The notes: generated from the sequence alone by a model not told the origin. Shown: positions 27,241 to 36,940, numbered from the stretch's first letter. The stretch is DNA of 64,000 bases from Oryzicola mucosus (GCF_014534685.1 NZ_JACVVX010000010.1:29572-93571); one strand, 5' to 3'. Translations and numbers: made by a program.

Positions 27241-28542
27241 TCAATGCAGCATCCGAGGAAGCCAAAGCGTGATTTCTGGGAACAGGGTAAGAAGCGTCAG
27301 ACGCACAAATTCTGCGCAGAGGAATGGCAGGATGCCCCGATAGATTGTTCTCAGTGGGAGGGACTTGTACATGGAGTGCAAAACCATGACGTTGATGCCT
27401 ATCGGCGGTGCCAGCATGCCGATGCCGATCACCACGACGTTGATGATACCCCACCAAACCAGGTCGTAGCCAAATGACTGAATCAGCGGCACCACCAGGG
27501 GAAGCGTGATCACCATGGCAGCCACCTCGTCGAAGAAGGCACCGAGAAAAATATAGAGGATCAGCAAGGTGAAGATGATGGCCTCTGGCGGAATCGGCAG
27601 GCTGGTGATGGCCGTTACTAGGAATGCCGCAGCTCCTGTGACCGCCATGAAGTATGAAAAGATGGTTGCGCCGAAAACCATCACATAGATCATTGCCGTG
27701 CCGGCGCTTGCCTCGGCGAGAACCTTCATGAAATTTTGCCAGCCAAGCTTTCGTCTCAGGAGGGCAAAGAGAAACGCCACAACGACACCGATTGCCGCCG
27801 CTTCATTGACTGTGAAGATGCCCGAATAGATGCCGCCCATGACGACCGTGAACAGAACCAAGGCTCCCCATGCCTGCTTGAGTGCCTTAATTTTTTCGGC
27901 AAGGCTGGTTTTTTCGCCCGCGGGTCCGGCTTCTGGATCGAACAAAAGTTTAATCCGTATTGCGATTATGTAGAAGGCGATTGCCATGATCGCGGGCACG
28001 ACTCCCGCCGCGAAGAGGTCCAGCAATGACTGTTCGGTAAGAACGGCATAGAGGATCATGATCCCTGACGGCGGAACAATGATGCCCAGCGTTCCTCCTG
28101 CTGCCACCGCACCGGCAGCGAGATCGGAGCGATACCCTCTCGACAGCATCTCCGGCATGGCGACACGACCGAAAGTCGCGGTGGTCGCCACGCCGGAGCC
28201 GCAGATTGCGCCAAAACCGCCGCTGGCGACAATCGTCGTCGTCGCAATCCCACCGCGGCGATGTCCAATCAGAGCATAGGCAAGGTTGTAGACATCCGAG
28301 GCAAGGCCGCTTGCAGCGGCAAGGCTTCCCATCAGCATGAACAAGGGAATGACCGCGAGATCCAGGCTGGCCATCGCCGAAGCAGGCTCGCTTCCCATCA
28401 GAGTCAGCGCAGGCTCCCACCCCACGATCTGTGCGAACCCAACGACCCCTACCAGCGCCATCGATACACCGATCGGCACATGCAGCAGGATGAGGACCAT
28501 CATGACGATGAACCCGATAAGGGCAATGAACAGCGGGTCCAT
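27241..28542 (-). CDS. TRAP transporter large permease (DctM family)
   Basis: A 433-residue integral membrane protein with about twelve hydrophobic segments. It begins MDPLFIALIGFIVMMVLILL and contains the DctM landmarks VSMALVGVVGFAQ, GGFGAICGSGVATTATFGRV and AAGAVAAGGTLGIIVPPSGI. It forms the Na+-coupled transport channel with the small DctQ subunit encoded 30 bases upstream. The 94-base gap to dctP contains no gene. Confidence 0.93.
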   Translation of the reverse strand: MDPLFIALIGFIVMMVLILLHVPIGVSMALVGVVGFAQIVGWEPALTLMGSEPASAMASLDLAVIPLFMLMGSLAAASGLASDVYNLAYALIGHRRGGIATTTIVASGGFGAICGSGVATTATFGRVAMPEMLSRGYRSDLAAGAVAAGGTLGIIVPPSGIMILYAVLTEQSLLDLFAAGVVPAIMAIAFYIIAIRIKLLFDPEAGPAGEKTSLAEKIKALKQAWGALVLFTVVMGGIYSGIFTVNEAAAIGVVVAFLFALLRRKLGWQNFMKVLAEASAGTAMIYVMVFGATIFSYFMAVTGAAAFLVTAITSLPIPPEAIIFTLLILYIFLGAFFDEVAAMVITLPLVVPLIQSFGYDLVWWGIINVVVIGIGMLAPPIGINVMVLHSMYKSLPLRTIYRGILPFLCAEFVRLTLLTLFPEITLWLPRMLH

Positions 28543-28572
28543 GGCAGAACTCCTCAGCGAGGCTGGAAATAG

Positions 28573-29109
28573 TCAGAGATGAGGGTCGCGGCCCTCGGGG
28601 CCACTGTCGAAACGATCGGCATCGCCCCGTATGAGGGCCGCGAAATCGGCTACGAAGACCAGGAACTGGACCACGGCGGCAAAGATTATCATGGCACTCG
28701 CCACAGCCCACCACGGCCAGACAGGCCACGCGAGCACCCAGGTGCGGTCTCCATTCGCATGGAGATTCATAGTGTAGGGCACGAACTGCCAGGCCATCAG
28801 GACAATGAAGACCAGCGTGACGAGGCTGGCGAAGGTATCCAGGGCACGCTTTGTCCCGCCGCCCAGCATGGCCCCGGCCACCTCGACGGAGATGTTCTGT
28901 TTCATCGCCAGGTTGGCAGGGATGCAGGCCGAAATCACCACCGCCATGACGACGGCGCTGACATCATTGACGCCTTGAAGCGGCATCCCCGCCAACCAGC
29001 GGAGCAAGACATCCAGCGAGATCATGATGGAAAGTCCGAGCAAGCCTACAAAGCCCAGAAGGGCAAGCGTGTGGGAGGCCGCACGCAGGCGCGCTTCCAT
29101 GCTTTTCAT
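28573..29109 (-). CDS. TRAP transporter small permease (DctQ family)
   Basis: A 178-residue protein with four hydrophobic helices: LLGFVGLLGLSIMISLDVLL first and MIIFAAVVQFLVFVADFAAL last, with the family pattern RWLAGMPLQGVNDVSAVVMA between. GGGAGG lies six bases before ATG 29109, which decides the start over upstream alternatives. It is the first gene of the ten-gene operon, so its leader (29110-29236) is shared with the divergent IclR regulator and should contain both promoters. Confidence 0.88.
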   Translation of the reverse strand: MKSMEARLRAASHTLALLGFVGLLGLSIMISLDVLLRWLAGMPLQGVNDVSAVVMAVVISACIPANLAMKQNISVEVAGAMLGGGTKRALDTFASLVTLVFIVLMAWQFVPYTMNLHANGDRTWVLAWPVWPWWAVASAMIIFAAVVQFLVFVADFAALIRGDADRFDSGPEGRDPHL

Positions 29110-29236
29110 AAGGTCCTCCCACGCGCTCCAAGCGCTGCCGCAAGACTTGACGCCGTAGAGGCAGATTGCAATGAAGGTGAACCACCTGTCCACCACGCGA
29201 ACGGCATAGGAGTTTTCCATTTCAACTTTCGGTTCG

Positions 29237-30004
29237 GTGAGATCACTCCAACGCGGCTTGGCGGTGTTGCAGGCTGTCAACCGCCACAATGGCTTGCGCG
29301 CTTCAGAAGTCGCGAAACTGGCGGGAGTACCGCGTCCGACAGCCTATCGGCTGCTCGAAACCCTAGAAGGCCTGGGCTTTCTGGTGCGCGGTCCCTCGGA
29401 GGACTGGCGCCCGACTTTGCAGACGAAGTCGCTGAGTTCAGGTTTTCGCGACGAGGATTGGGTCGCCCAAATCGCGGTGCCGCAAATGGTAAAGTTGGGT
29501 CGGCAATTGCTCTGGCCGCTGGATCTGGTGATATTCCGCAATTTCCGCATGGAAATTCGCGAGTCTACCCACAACATCAGCCCCTTCTCGGTCGATCACG
29601 GTATGGTTGGACGTGGTCTCCCCGTTCTCGAAACGGCAGGCGGGCGGGCCTATCTGGCGTACCTGCCGGACGACGAACAACGGCATGTGTTGCAAGGTCT
29701 TCGGGCTGAACTCGGCGACGCCAAGGTCGATTACCACGACGACGGCCCGCTCGACTTCATTCTAGAGCGGACCCGTCGCCTGGGTCTGGGATTCCGAATA
29801 CGGGGCTTCAACGAGCGTACGATGAGCATTTCCGCGCCGATCATGGCGCTGGACCGACCTGTTGCATGCATAACCATGATCTGGATCGGATCTGCGATGA
29901 AATTCGAGGAGGCTATCAGGACTCACGGCGAAGCGCTGAAGGCCGCCGCGGGCTTGATCGCCGGCGAACTCGCTCGACTGACAGCGGAAAACAGTGCTTC
30001 GTAG
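29237..30004 (+). CDS. IclR-family transcriptional regulator
   Basis: The 255-residue protein has an N-terminal winged HTH (VRSLQRGLAVLQAVNRHNGL, then RASEVAKLAGVPRPTAYRLL) and a C-terminal effector-binding IclR domain (STHNISPFSVDHGMVGRGLP; AYLPDDEQRHVL). It starts at GTG 29237 without a strong ribosome site, and the frame remains open further upstream, so the N-terminus is uncertain. It stands divergently at the head of the TRAP/P450 operon and almost certainly regulates it in response to the aromatic substrate. Its 3' end overlaps the end of the convergent hydroxylase gene by 82 bases. Confidence 0.88.
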   Translation: MRSLQRGLAVLQAVNRHNGLRASEVAKLAGVPRPTAYRLLETLEGLGFLVRGPSEDWRPTLQTKSLSSGFRDEDWVAQIAVPQMVKLGRQLLWPLDLVIFRNFRMEIRESTHNISPFSVDHGMVGRGLPVLETAGGRAYLAYLPDDEQRHVLQGLRAELGDAKVDYHDDGPLDFILERTRRLGLGFRIRGFNERTMSISAPIMALDRPVACITMIWIGSAMKFEEAIRTHGEALKAAAGLIAGELARLTAENSAS

Positions 30005-31560
30005 CGGCGCAGGCCTGTTGCCAGTTCGGCGGGGTCGAAGACTGCTGCACAATAACGGTCCGGCCGGACGAGCATCACTTGATCGCGATGGGTGAGCAAC
30101 GGGCGTGCAACGGCATCCCGCCGCATCCAGGCTCCCCCATCCCGGCCACCCAGCGCCGCACGGTCCAGCCAGACGTGGCTGAGAGGTAACCCTAGCAAGC
30201 TCTTCTGCTGCACGCACATGGCGGCTTGGTATGCGTCATCCGATTGCGTCACCAGCGCGAAGCCTACGCCCAGTCTCTCGTCAAGAGCAACCAACCCCAC
30301 TTCAGCCGGAACACGCGGCTGGGGCAGCATCTCGCCCACCAGAGATCCTTCGAAGTCAGGCCGGTCAAGGTCGAGGAACAGGCCGGTCTGGTATCGCGGC
30401 TTCGGTTTGAAACGCATGTGAATGAGGTAGTCCCGGACATTGGGGAACGGCTCGAGAGCAGCAAGCAACATGTCACGGAAACGCAGCTTCTCCGCGTCGG
30501 CCGGCATGACGAAATCGCCCATCGTAACGGCCACGAGGATCATGTCCCACGCCGGCTTCCGCCTCTCCGCTTCATAACTGTCCAGGATCGAAGCGCTGGC
30601 GCCGCCCTTGACCGCAGTTGCTATTTTCCACGCGACGTTGTGGGCGTCTCTCAGTCCTGCATTCATGCCCTGGCCGGCGAAGGGCGGTGTGAGATGGGCA
30701 GCATCGCCAAGAAGGAGGACCCTCCCCTCGCGGAACCTGTCGGCTATCCGCGCATGGAACCTGTAGACCGTCTTACGAATCAGGTCCTCGCGGCGAAATG
30801 GCCGGAAAGGCTTCAACAAATCAGCCAGGAAATCGTCGGCAAGCACTTGCTCCCGGGTCTCGCCGGGAAGCAGCATGAACTCGTAGCGACGGCCCTGCCC
30901 CGGAGCAGGCACGCTCACGGTGGGACGAACGGAACTGCAGAAAAACTTCGAGTAGCGAGAGGCGTCAGGATCATCGACCATGTCGAGCACGATCCAATCC
31001 TGCTCGTAGGTCTGTCCCGACATTGCGATCCCCAGCCGCTCGCGGATCGGGCTTCGCCCTCCATCGCAGGCCAAGACCCACTCGGTTTCGATCCTGTGGC
31101 GCACGCCGTACCGGTCGATGACAGACACGACGGTCGTGCCGTCGCAGTCCTCGACGTCCGTCACCTCCGATCCGTAGAACAACCGCCCCTGCGCCTGCTC
31201 GTCGAGGCGATTGCGCAGCGCTGTTTCCAGTTCGGGCTGATAGATATACTGCCGCTTTGCAAAGCCATAGGTTTCGGGGCCGGCTCCCGTCTCGGCCAGG
31301 CAGTTTCCAGCATCGTCAAAATATTTGGAGCCGACCGCCCTGATCGTGCTCGCCAGATAGGTCTTGTCCAGCCCAAACACCTGCAGTGTGCGCGCGCCTT
31401 CGTCGTCCACCACGATAGCGCGTGGCAGATCCATGGGGCCTGGCTCCCGATCGAGCACGATGACATCGACGCCGTAGGTAGACAGAAGATTGGCTGCGGT
31501 GAGACCGGTCGGCCCCGCGCCGACAATGACCACCGGAACGTGTGTTGGGTAGGCTGGCAT
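29923..31560 (-). CDS. FAD-dependent aromatic hydroxylase (MhpA/PHBH type)
   Basis: A 545-residue class A flavoprotein monooxygenase. The N-terminal FAD motif is VVIVGAGPTGLTAANLLSTY, the DG motif is WVLACDGGRSPIRERLGI, and the third motif is LLLGDAAHLTPPFAGQGMNA. The ~150-residue C-terminal extension of MhpA-like hydroxylases is present. Such enzymes ortho-hydroxylate phenolic rings with NAD(P)H and O2 to give catechols, which would feed the extradiol dioxygenase of the adjacent operon. AGGAG precedes ATG 31560. The last 27 codons overlap the convergent IclR gene. Confidence 0.88.
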   Translation of the reverse strand: MPAYPTHVPVVIVGAGPTGLTAANLLSTYGVDVIVLDREPGPMDLPRAIVVDDEGARTLQVFGLDKTYLASTIRAVGSKYFDDAGNCLAETGAGPETYGFAKRQYIYQPELETALRNRLDEQAQGRLFYGSEVTDVEDCDGTTVVSVIDRYGVRHRIETEWVLACDGGRSPIRERLGIAMSGQTYEQDWIVLDMVDDPDASRYSKFFCSSVRPTVSVPAPGQGRRYEFMLLPGETREQVLADDFLADLLKPFRPFRREDLIRKTVYRFHARIADRFREGRVLLLGDAAHLTPPFAGQGMNAGLRDAHNVAWKIATAVKGGASASILDSYEAERRKPAWDMILVAVTMGDFVMPADAEKLRFRDMLLAALEPFPNVRDYLIHMRFKPKPRYQTGLFLDLDRPDFEGSLVGEMLPQPRVPAEVGLVALDERLGVGFALVTQSDDAYQAAMCVQQKSLLGLPLSHVWLDRAALGGRDGGAWMRRDAVARPLLTHRDQVMLVRPDRYCAAVFDPAELATGLRRYEALFSAVSRASSPAIKPAAAFSASP

Positions 31561-32445
31561 GCCGCCATGCTCCTGCTTGACCGTGAGTACCGTGTCCCCA
31601 GACAAAGCGTCGACATGGCTTTAGTCTACCGATCAGGCTCAAGCGTCCAACTGACGGACACTTGAGCGTCAAGGATTACGGCAGACAGCGAGAGAGAGGG
31701 AGACCCTGCCCCCTCGGTACGATCACCCTTTCTCGGCGACGCCGAACGGCGGCACCGGTCCTGCCTCTACTCGATGGAATTGAGCGCGTTGCGTATCGAA
31801 ATCACGACGCGATTGACATCCTCTCTTGAGCTGGCTGGCATACCGGCCGATGCAACCCATCTCGGTCCAAGGGATGGCCAGCCCATCCAAAGGCATCGGC
31901 GCTCACCAGATCAGTTGGATGCGTACTTTCCACGCCCGGTCGGAGACCTACCGCGCAGCCCAGGCCTGCATGACGGACACACAACACCCGCCAGCCGCAT
32001 TCTCGCCTTAGGGGCAATGGCACGACGTCATCATCTGATGGCCAATTCTTCTGCGCAAGCGACGGCGCCGCAAAGCGCGGAGATATCAATCTACATTGCG
32101 GCAGTGTACCGGGATCGAAGTACCTCGATGCCGACCAGACCGTCTGACGCACTGCGCCTTGAAGCGCGTGAAATTGACTAAGCGATCGGTATCGCGGATC
32201 TCATCGTGGCCAGCGGTCAAAGACCGCGTCAACAGGCCGGACATATGACTGCACCGTCCGACGGCGACTTACGCGACGAATAACCTTGCTAACCGGGCCG
32301 TTCCACATATGCATCAGACCCAATTTTGGACGCCGATCGACAGCTGTGAAGGTCCAAGTCCACCCTCGGCGGGACAATGACGCGATGAGCCGATTCATGG
32401 AGCCGGCGCTTCATGCCTCCGGCCAACGTCACCGGCGACAGATCG
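31561..32445. other. 885-base region without a recognised gene
   Basis: Several frames of 60-135 codons are open, but none has a recognisable motif or a plausible start, and they overlap on opposite strands. The segment should carry the promoter of the hydroxylase gene and may contain decayed DNA. I cannot support any specific feature. Confidence 0.5.
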
Positions 32446-33624
32446 TCAGCTGATCTTCAGATGCGCGGCGACCAACTCGGCAACCTTGGCGAACGGGATG
32501 ATGCCGAGTTCCTGCGCTTCAACGCCTGGCCCGGTGGCCAGCACCGGCACGCGTTCGCGCGTATGGTCGGTGCCATGCCAGGTCGGATCGTTGCCATGGT
32601 CTGCGGTGATGATGAGAAGATCGCCGTCACGCAGGCGGCCTGTCAATTTCGGCAACCTTGCATCGAAGGTTTCGAGCGCGCGGGCATAGCCCGAAACATC
32701 GCGCCGATGGCCCCAGCGACTGTCGAACTCGATGAAGTTGGTGAATATCAGATCACCGGATGCGGCGCGATCGCACCACGAAAGCACATGGTCGAAAAGC
32801 GCCATGTCATCCTGGCCCTTGGACACATCGGCGATGCTCTTGTACGCAAAAATATCGCCGATCTTGCCTACGGCATGGACTGCGCCGCCGGCTACGACGA
32901 CCCGGTCGCAGATCGTGCCCTCAGGCGGGGCGATTGCGTAATCCTTGCGGTTTGCGGTGCGGACAAAGGCCCCCTGCGCTTCTCCGACGAACGGACGCGC
33001 AATAATGCGCCCGACATTCAAGGGATGAAAGATCTCTGCAGCAATCCGGCAGACTTCGAGCAATCGTTCGAGCCCAAAGTGCTCCTCATGCGCGGCAATC
33101 TGCACGACACTGTCGGCCGATGTATAGACAATCGGCTTGCCGGTCGCGATGTGTTCGGCGCCAAACGCATCTAGCACTTCCGTGCCCGAGGCGTGGCAAT
33201 TGGCGAGCGTGCCCGGAATGCGGGATCGAGCGATCAACTTCGCCAGCAAGTCGGCAGGGAAAGCCGGAATAGTGCGCGGAAAATAGTGCCAATCGCGCGT
33301 TACTGGCACGCCTGCCAGTTCCCAATGTCCAGATTGCGTATCTTTGCCTGCGGAGATTTCCTCGGCGGCTCCCCAACTGCCGGTCGGCACGGCGCCGAGA
33401 CCCGGAACCGCCTTGCCGGATGCAAGCCGGATCGCAGCACCCAGACCCAGCGCGTCGAGATTGGGAACCTTCAGTGGCCCGCTTCGGCCGTTCTCGGCAT
33501 TGCCGGCAGCGCAGGCCTCGGCGATGTGGAGCAAGGTGTTCGACCCCTCATCGCCATAGCGTGCCGCATCCGGCGCGCCGCCGCATCCGACGGAATCGAG
33601 GACACAGAGGAAAACACGCGCCAT
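32446..33624 (-). CDS. deoB: Phosphopentomutase
   Basis: A complete 392-residue alkaline-phosphatase-superfamily mutase. The N-terminal motif MARVFLCVLDSVGCGGAPDA carries the first metal-binding Asp. The phosphorylated-residue region GDEGSNTLLHI follows, and metal ligands recur in ITADHGNDPTWHGTDHTRE, as in DeoB. It interconverts ribose-1-phosphate and ribose-5-phosphate (or the deoxy forms) using Mn2+. As the last gene of an operon with a uridine-phosphorylase-like enzyme and an ABC importer, it channels the pentose of imported nucleosides into central metabolism. Confidence 0.95.
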   Translation of the reverse strand: MARVFLCVLDSVGCGGAPDAARYGDEGSNTLLHIAEACAAGNAENGRSGPLKVPNLDALGLGAAIRLASGKAVPGLGAVPTGSWGAAEEISAGKDTQSGHWELAGVPVTRDWHYFPRTIPAFPADLLAKLIARSRIPGTLANCHASGTEVLDAFGAEHIATGKPIVYTSADSVVQIAAHEEHFGLERLLEVCRIAAEIFHPLNVGRIIARPFVGEAQGAFVRTANRKDYAIAPPEGTICDRVVVAGGAVHAVGKIGDIFAYKSIADVSKGQDDMALFDHVLSWCDRAASGDLIFTNFIEFDSRWGHRRDVSGYARALETFDARLPKLTGRLRDGDLLIITADHGNDPTWHGTDHTRERVPVLATGPGVEAQELGIIPFAKVAELVAAHLKIS

Positions 33625-33634
33625 TGTCAGCGGC

Positions 33635-34378
33635 TCAAGAAAGTTGGAAGCGTCCGAGCGATCGGCGGCGGATCAACTCTATGATCTCATAAAAAGCCCA
33701 GCCGATCATAGAGAGCAACAGGACCATGCCGATGACGACGGCTGTATCGCTGTTTTCCTGGCCGGAAGACAGGAGATAGCCGATGCCCTCATTGGCACCC
33801 ATGAGTTCGCCTATGACCGCTGCGGTCATGGCAAGCGTGGTGGCAACTGCCATGCCGGCGAGCACCGCCGGCAGTGCCGAAGGCAGCTCGATATGCCAGA
33901 AGCTCTGCCAGGGGCTGAGCTTCAACACGGCTGCAAGATCTCGGAAACTGCCTTCCCCGTAACGCAGGCCGGTGACCATGCCGGACATTACGGGGAAGAA
34001 GGTGACGATCGCGATCAGCACGATCTTGGGCGTCGGCCCGATCCCCAGCCACAACAGCAACAGGGGCGCAATCGCGATCTTCGGTGCGGTCTGCAATAGC
34101 AGGATCAGCGGCGTGGCAAAGCGTTCAACGCGCGGCAAGCGCGCGAAAACGACGCCGGCCAGAATGCCGATCACCGTTCCGAGCACGAAACCCGCGACGA
34201 TCTCTGTGAGTGTCACGCCGATATGCCGAAGCAGCTTGGCGTTCTCGAAGAGGAAGACGAGACGGTTGAGCACTTCCATCGGGCCCGGCAACAGATAGCT
34301 AGGGACCTGGAAAATGAAAACAATCGCCGTCCACAAGACGAGGGTGGCGATCAGACCCGCTATGCCACGCAGGATCAT
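33635..34378 (-). CDS. ABC transporter permease (NitT/TauT type), first of two
   Basis: A 247-residue inner-membrane permease with about six helices. The BPD_transp_1 coupling loop GLRYGEGSFRDLAAVLKLSP precedes ELPSALPAVLAGMAVATTLA, as in SsuC/ThiX-type permeases. It lies three bases after the solute-binding protein gene and ten before deoB. A second permease gene in the same operon resembles it, so the importer probably uses a permease heterodimer with the single ATPase, as in pyrimidine- and riboflavin-precursor importers of this superfamily. Confidence 0.88.
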   Translation of the reverse strand: MILRGIAGLIATLVLWTAIVFIFQVPSYLLPGPMEVLNRLVFLFENAKLLRHIGVTLTEIVAGFVLGTVIGILAGVVFARLPRVERFATPLILLLQTAPKIAIAPLLLLWLGIGPTPKIVLIAIVTFFPVMSGMVTGLRYGEGSFRDLAAVLKLSPWQSFWHIELPSALPAVLAGMAVATTLAMTAAVIGELMGANEGIGYLLSSGQENSDTAVVIGMVLLLSMIGWAFYEIIELIRRRSLGRFQLS

Positions 34379-34381
34379 GCC

Positions 34382-35386
34382 TTACTGCCCGATCGTGGAC
34401 GGATCGACGACGAAGTCTTCCGCCTTCGGAGCGTCGTCGATGACCTTGTACTCGGCCAGAATGTCGGCGTTCTTCTGCCAGCCGGCGACATCAGCGGCGC
34501 CCAAGCCCTTTTCCTTGGTGAGCGGGCTCTGCCAGACGGTTGGTACGAAGGTTTGTTCGAAGGCCGTGGTCAGAATGCCCTTTTGATCCTTCGGCCAAGT
34601 CGGCGCGTATTTGTCGAGTGCGATATCCAGCGCTTCGTTGACATGGCCGTCGATGACCCATTCGTAGGACTGCGTGACGGCAGTGGTGAAGCGCTTTACC
34701 AGATCCGGGTTTTCGGAGAGCTTGGCAGCGTTGGTGACGACGACGTTGCCGAAGGACGGCAAGAAGTCATTGGAAAGAACCATCGTGACCTTGGTGCCGT
34801 CGGCTTCGAGATTGTACTTGCGAAGCTCGGAGAAGACGATTGCGTCGACCTGTCCAGCCTGTAGCGACTGGACGATGGCGCCCGTCTGCACGACCTCTAC
34901 GCTGACGTCGTCGAGCGACAGGCCGGCCAGCTTCAGGCCGACCTGGAGCTGCAGATAGTTCGGGCTGGCAAGGCTGGTGACGGCGATCTTCTTGCCCTTC
35001 AGGTCCTTGTAGCCGGTAATGCCGCTGTCGGCCTTGGCAAGCAGTGCACCGATGCCGCGCTGATAGGTCGTGTGGACGACCTTGACCGGCAGGCCGTTGG
35101 CGGCAGCGGCAACCACGGCGTCACCGTTCGGGAAGCCGAAATCGACATTGCCGGCAGCGATGTTGGTCAGGATGTCTGCGGCAGCGGCATAGATGAACTC
35201 GACCTCGATGCCGTTCTTCTCGAAGATGCCGTTTTCGACGCCGGCATAAAGCGGCGCGTAAAAGGGAGCGGCCGCGCCGTCGATCTGCATCACAATCTTA
35301 TCGGCTGCGTCGGCGAGGGATACGAAAAATGGCGAAGTGAGCAAGGCGAGCAGGCTTGCCGTGGTTGTCACGCGAAACTGGATCAT
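34382..35386 (-). CDS. ABC transporter solute-binding protein (NMT1/THI5-like)
   Basis: A 334-residue periplasmic protein with a signal peptide ending near SLADA-ADK and an NMT1-like mature domain: YAPLYAGVENGIFEKNGIEV, FGFPNGDAVVAAAANGLPVK, GYKDLKGKKIAVTSLASPNY. NMT1/THI5-like binding proteins often bind pyrimidine-related ligands. AGGAG precedes ATG 35386, whose first bases overlap the nucleoside phosphorylase stop as ATGA. Placement between the phosphorylase and permease genes supports a nucleoside or pyrimidine ligand; this is inference. Confidence 0.85.
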   Translation of the reverse strand: MIQFRVTTTASLLALLTSPFFVSLADAADKIVMQIDGAAAPFYAPLYAGVENGIFEKNGIEVEFIYAAAADILTNIAAGNVDFGFPNGDAVVAAAANGLPVKVVHTTYQRGIGALLAKADSGITGYKDLKGKKIAVTSLASPNYLQLQVGLKLAGLSLDDVSVEVVQTGAIVQSLQAGQVDAIVFSELRKYNLEADGTKVTMVLSNDFLPSFGNVVVTNAAKLSENPDLVKRFTTAVTQSYEWVIDGHVNEALDIALDKYAPTWPKDQKGILTTAFEQTFVPTVWQSPLTKEKGLGAADVAGWQKNADILAEYKVIDDAPKAEDFVVDPSTIGQ

Positions 35387-36180
35387 GGTTGGCTCCTGAG
35401 TTCCCAATCTGTAGAGGAAAATGCCCTTCCTGCAATGCGCAGAAGGTTTCGCTGGGTCGCCTCATAGTCGTCGAGCCATTCATCGGTGGCGCGATTTCCA
35501 TGGACACCAAGTAAGCAGCCGGTCTGGAGGCCGATCGCTCCACCGACGGTCAAGATGATCTCGCTCTCCATCTCGACGCCGACGGCGCCCTGAGCCTGGA
35601 AGCGGTCGATGAAATTGCCATAGGCATCGTCGCTGCCTTCGATCGAACGGAAGCGGCGGTCCTGGCCGAAATAATAGCTGTCGGTCGAGGCGACCATGCC
35701 CGGTCTGCAGGCGAGGCCAAGCTCAGCCGCTGCGTTCACGAGGCCCTGGGTAATCTGCGGCGAGGCGTTCGCCGTGCCGCCGGTGGCGCGATAGGTCCGG
35801 GCAGTTCCGGTATCGCCGATGGCGCTGTCGACGGCGATGAAGGTGCCGACCGCATGGTCCGCGATCAGCGAAGACATGCCGCCGATGCGCACGACACGTT
35901 TGGCACCAAGCATTGCGAGTTCCACCAGGGCGATTTCCGTCGACGGTCCGCCGATGCCGGTCGAGCAGATGGTCAGTTGCTTGCCTTCATAGGTGCCGGT
36001 GATGACAGCGAATTCGCGCTTGCGACCGAAATCTGTCACGTCCTCCATCATGTCGGCGAGCAGCCGCACGCGATCCGGGTCTCCTGGCGTCAAGACGTTT
36101 TCTGCGATATCGCCGGGGCCGCATGGCAGATGCGGCGGACGGCCGTTTTTCCAGGGGAAAGCTGCGCTGGTTTTAGCCAC
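35383..36180 (-). CDS. Nucleoside phosphorylase (uridine phosphorylase-like)
   Basis: A 265-residue PNP/UDP-family enzyme. The phosphate-binding TPGDPDRVRLLADMM matches the GDPxR motif, STGIGGPSTEIALVEL is the family signature and VGVEMESEIILTVG supplies the Met-Glu ribose contacts. It cleaves nucleosides with phosphate into base and ribose-1-phosphate in the cytoplasm. It starts at GTG 36180, overlapping the upstream permease by eight bases. With deoB in the same operon it forms a nucleoside breakdown route. The longer N-terminus (KNGRPPHLPCGPGD) is seen in a uridine-phosphorylase subgroup; specificity is inferred. Confidence 0.88.
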   Translation of the reverse strand: MAKTSAAFPWKNGRPPHLPCGPGDIAENVLTPGDPDRVRLLADMMEDVTDFGRKREFAVITGTYEGKQLTICSTGIGGPSTEIALVELAMLGAKRVVRIGGMSSLIADHAVGTFIAVDSAIGDTGTARTYRATGGTANASPQITQGLVNAAAELGLACRPGMVASTDSYYFGQDRRFRSIEGSDDAYGNFIDRFQAQGAVGVEMESEIILTVGGAIGLQTGCLLGVHGNRATDEWLDDYEATQRNLLRIAGRAFSSTDWELRSQP

Positions 36181-36940
36181 GGGCTGCTCCCTTCCAGGAC
36201 AGCAGCCGGCGTTCGAGGATGGTCAGCGCGACATGCAGGAGAAGGCCGAGAACCACGGTCATGAGGACGGCGGCAAATAGAAGCGGCGTCTTGTAGGTGG
36301 CTGACGCAAAGGTCATCAGGTAGCCGAGCCCCACCTTGCCAGACATCCATTCTGCAAGCACCGCGCCAACCAGCGCCTGCACCGCGCCGATCTTAAGGCC
36401 GACGAATATTTCCGGCATCGCCGCCGGCAACTCGATCTGCCGGAACCGCTGTATGGAACTGAGGCCGAGAAGCTTCGAAAGATCCTTCATTTTCGGGTCG
36501 AGCGCCCGGAAGCCGGCGACGGCGCCGACAAAGACAGGAAAGAAGACTAGCGAGAAGATCAGAACGATTTTCGACAGGACGCCGAAGCCGAACCAGACGA
36601 TGAAGAGCGGCGCGAGCGCGATCTTCGGGGCCGTCTGCAGGATCACAAGCGGGCCGTCGAGCCAGACCGCAAGCTTGGGAAACCGCGTCATGACATAGGC
36701 AATCGCAATACCGGCGATGCAGCCGAGGATAAGGCCGAGCACGATGTTCTGCAGCGTGAAGCCGAGATGCCGCCAGAGCTCGCCGGTGAGCGCGATCGTG
36801 ACCAGCGCATTCCACGTCCGCAGCGGCGAAGGCAGGAGGTAGGTCGGCAGCCCCATCGGTCCGGTCGCCAACCACCAGGCAAACAGAAGCACGGCGAGCG
36901 CCAGCGTATAATCGATCGCCGCGGAAAAACGCCCACTCAT
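36173..36940 (-). CDS. ABC transporter permease (NitT/TauT type), second of two
   Basis: A 255-residue six-helix permease. LVFFPVFVGAVAGFRALDPK and ELPAAMPEIFVGLKIGAVQA form the cytoplasmic coupling loop region. The ATG at 36940 shares a base with the stop of the ATPase gene (TGATG), indicating translational coupling. It is similar in layout to the permease at 33635-34378 and is expected to pair with it. Confidence 0.88.
   Translation of the reverse strand: MSGRFSAAIDYTLALAVLLFAWWLATGPMGLPTYLLPSPLRTWNALVTIALTGELWRHLGFTLQNIVLGLILGCIAGIAIAYVMTRFPKLAVWLDGPLVILQTAPKIALAPLFIVWFGFGVLSKIVLIFSLVFFPVFVGAVAGFRALDPKMKDLSKLLGLSSIQRFRQIELPAAMPEIFVGLKIGAVQALVGAVLAEWMSGKVGLGYLMTFASATYKTPLLFAAVLMTVVLGLLLHVALTILERRLLSWKGAARG

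Noticed and set aside
31774..32181. 135-codon open frame between the hydroxylase and phosphopentomutase genes
   Set aside because: No ribosome site or motif, atypical composition and an equally long frame on the opposite strand; I treat it as non-coding.
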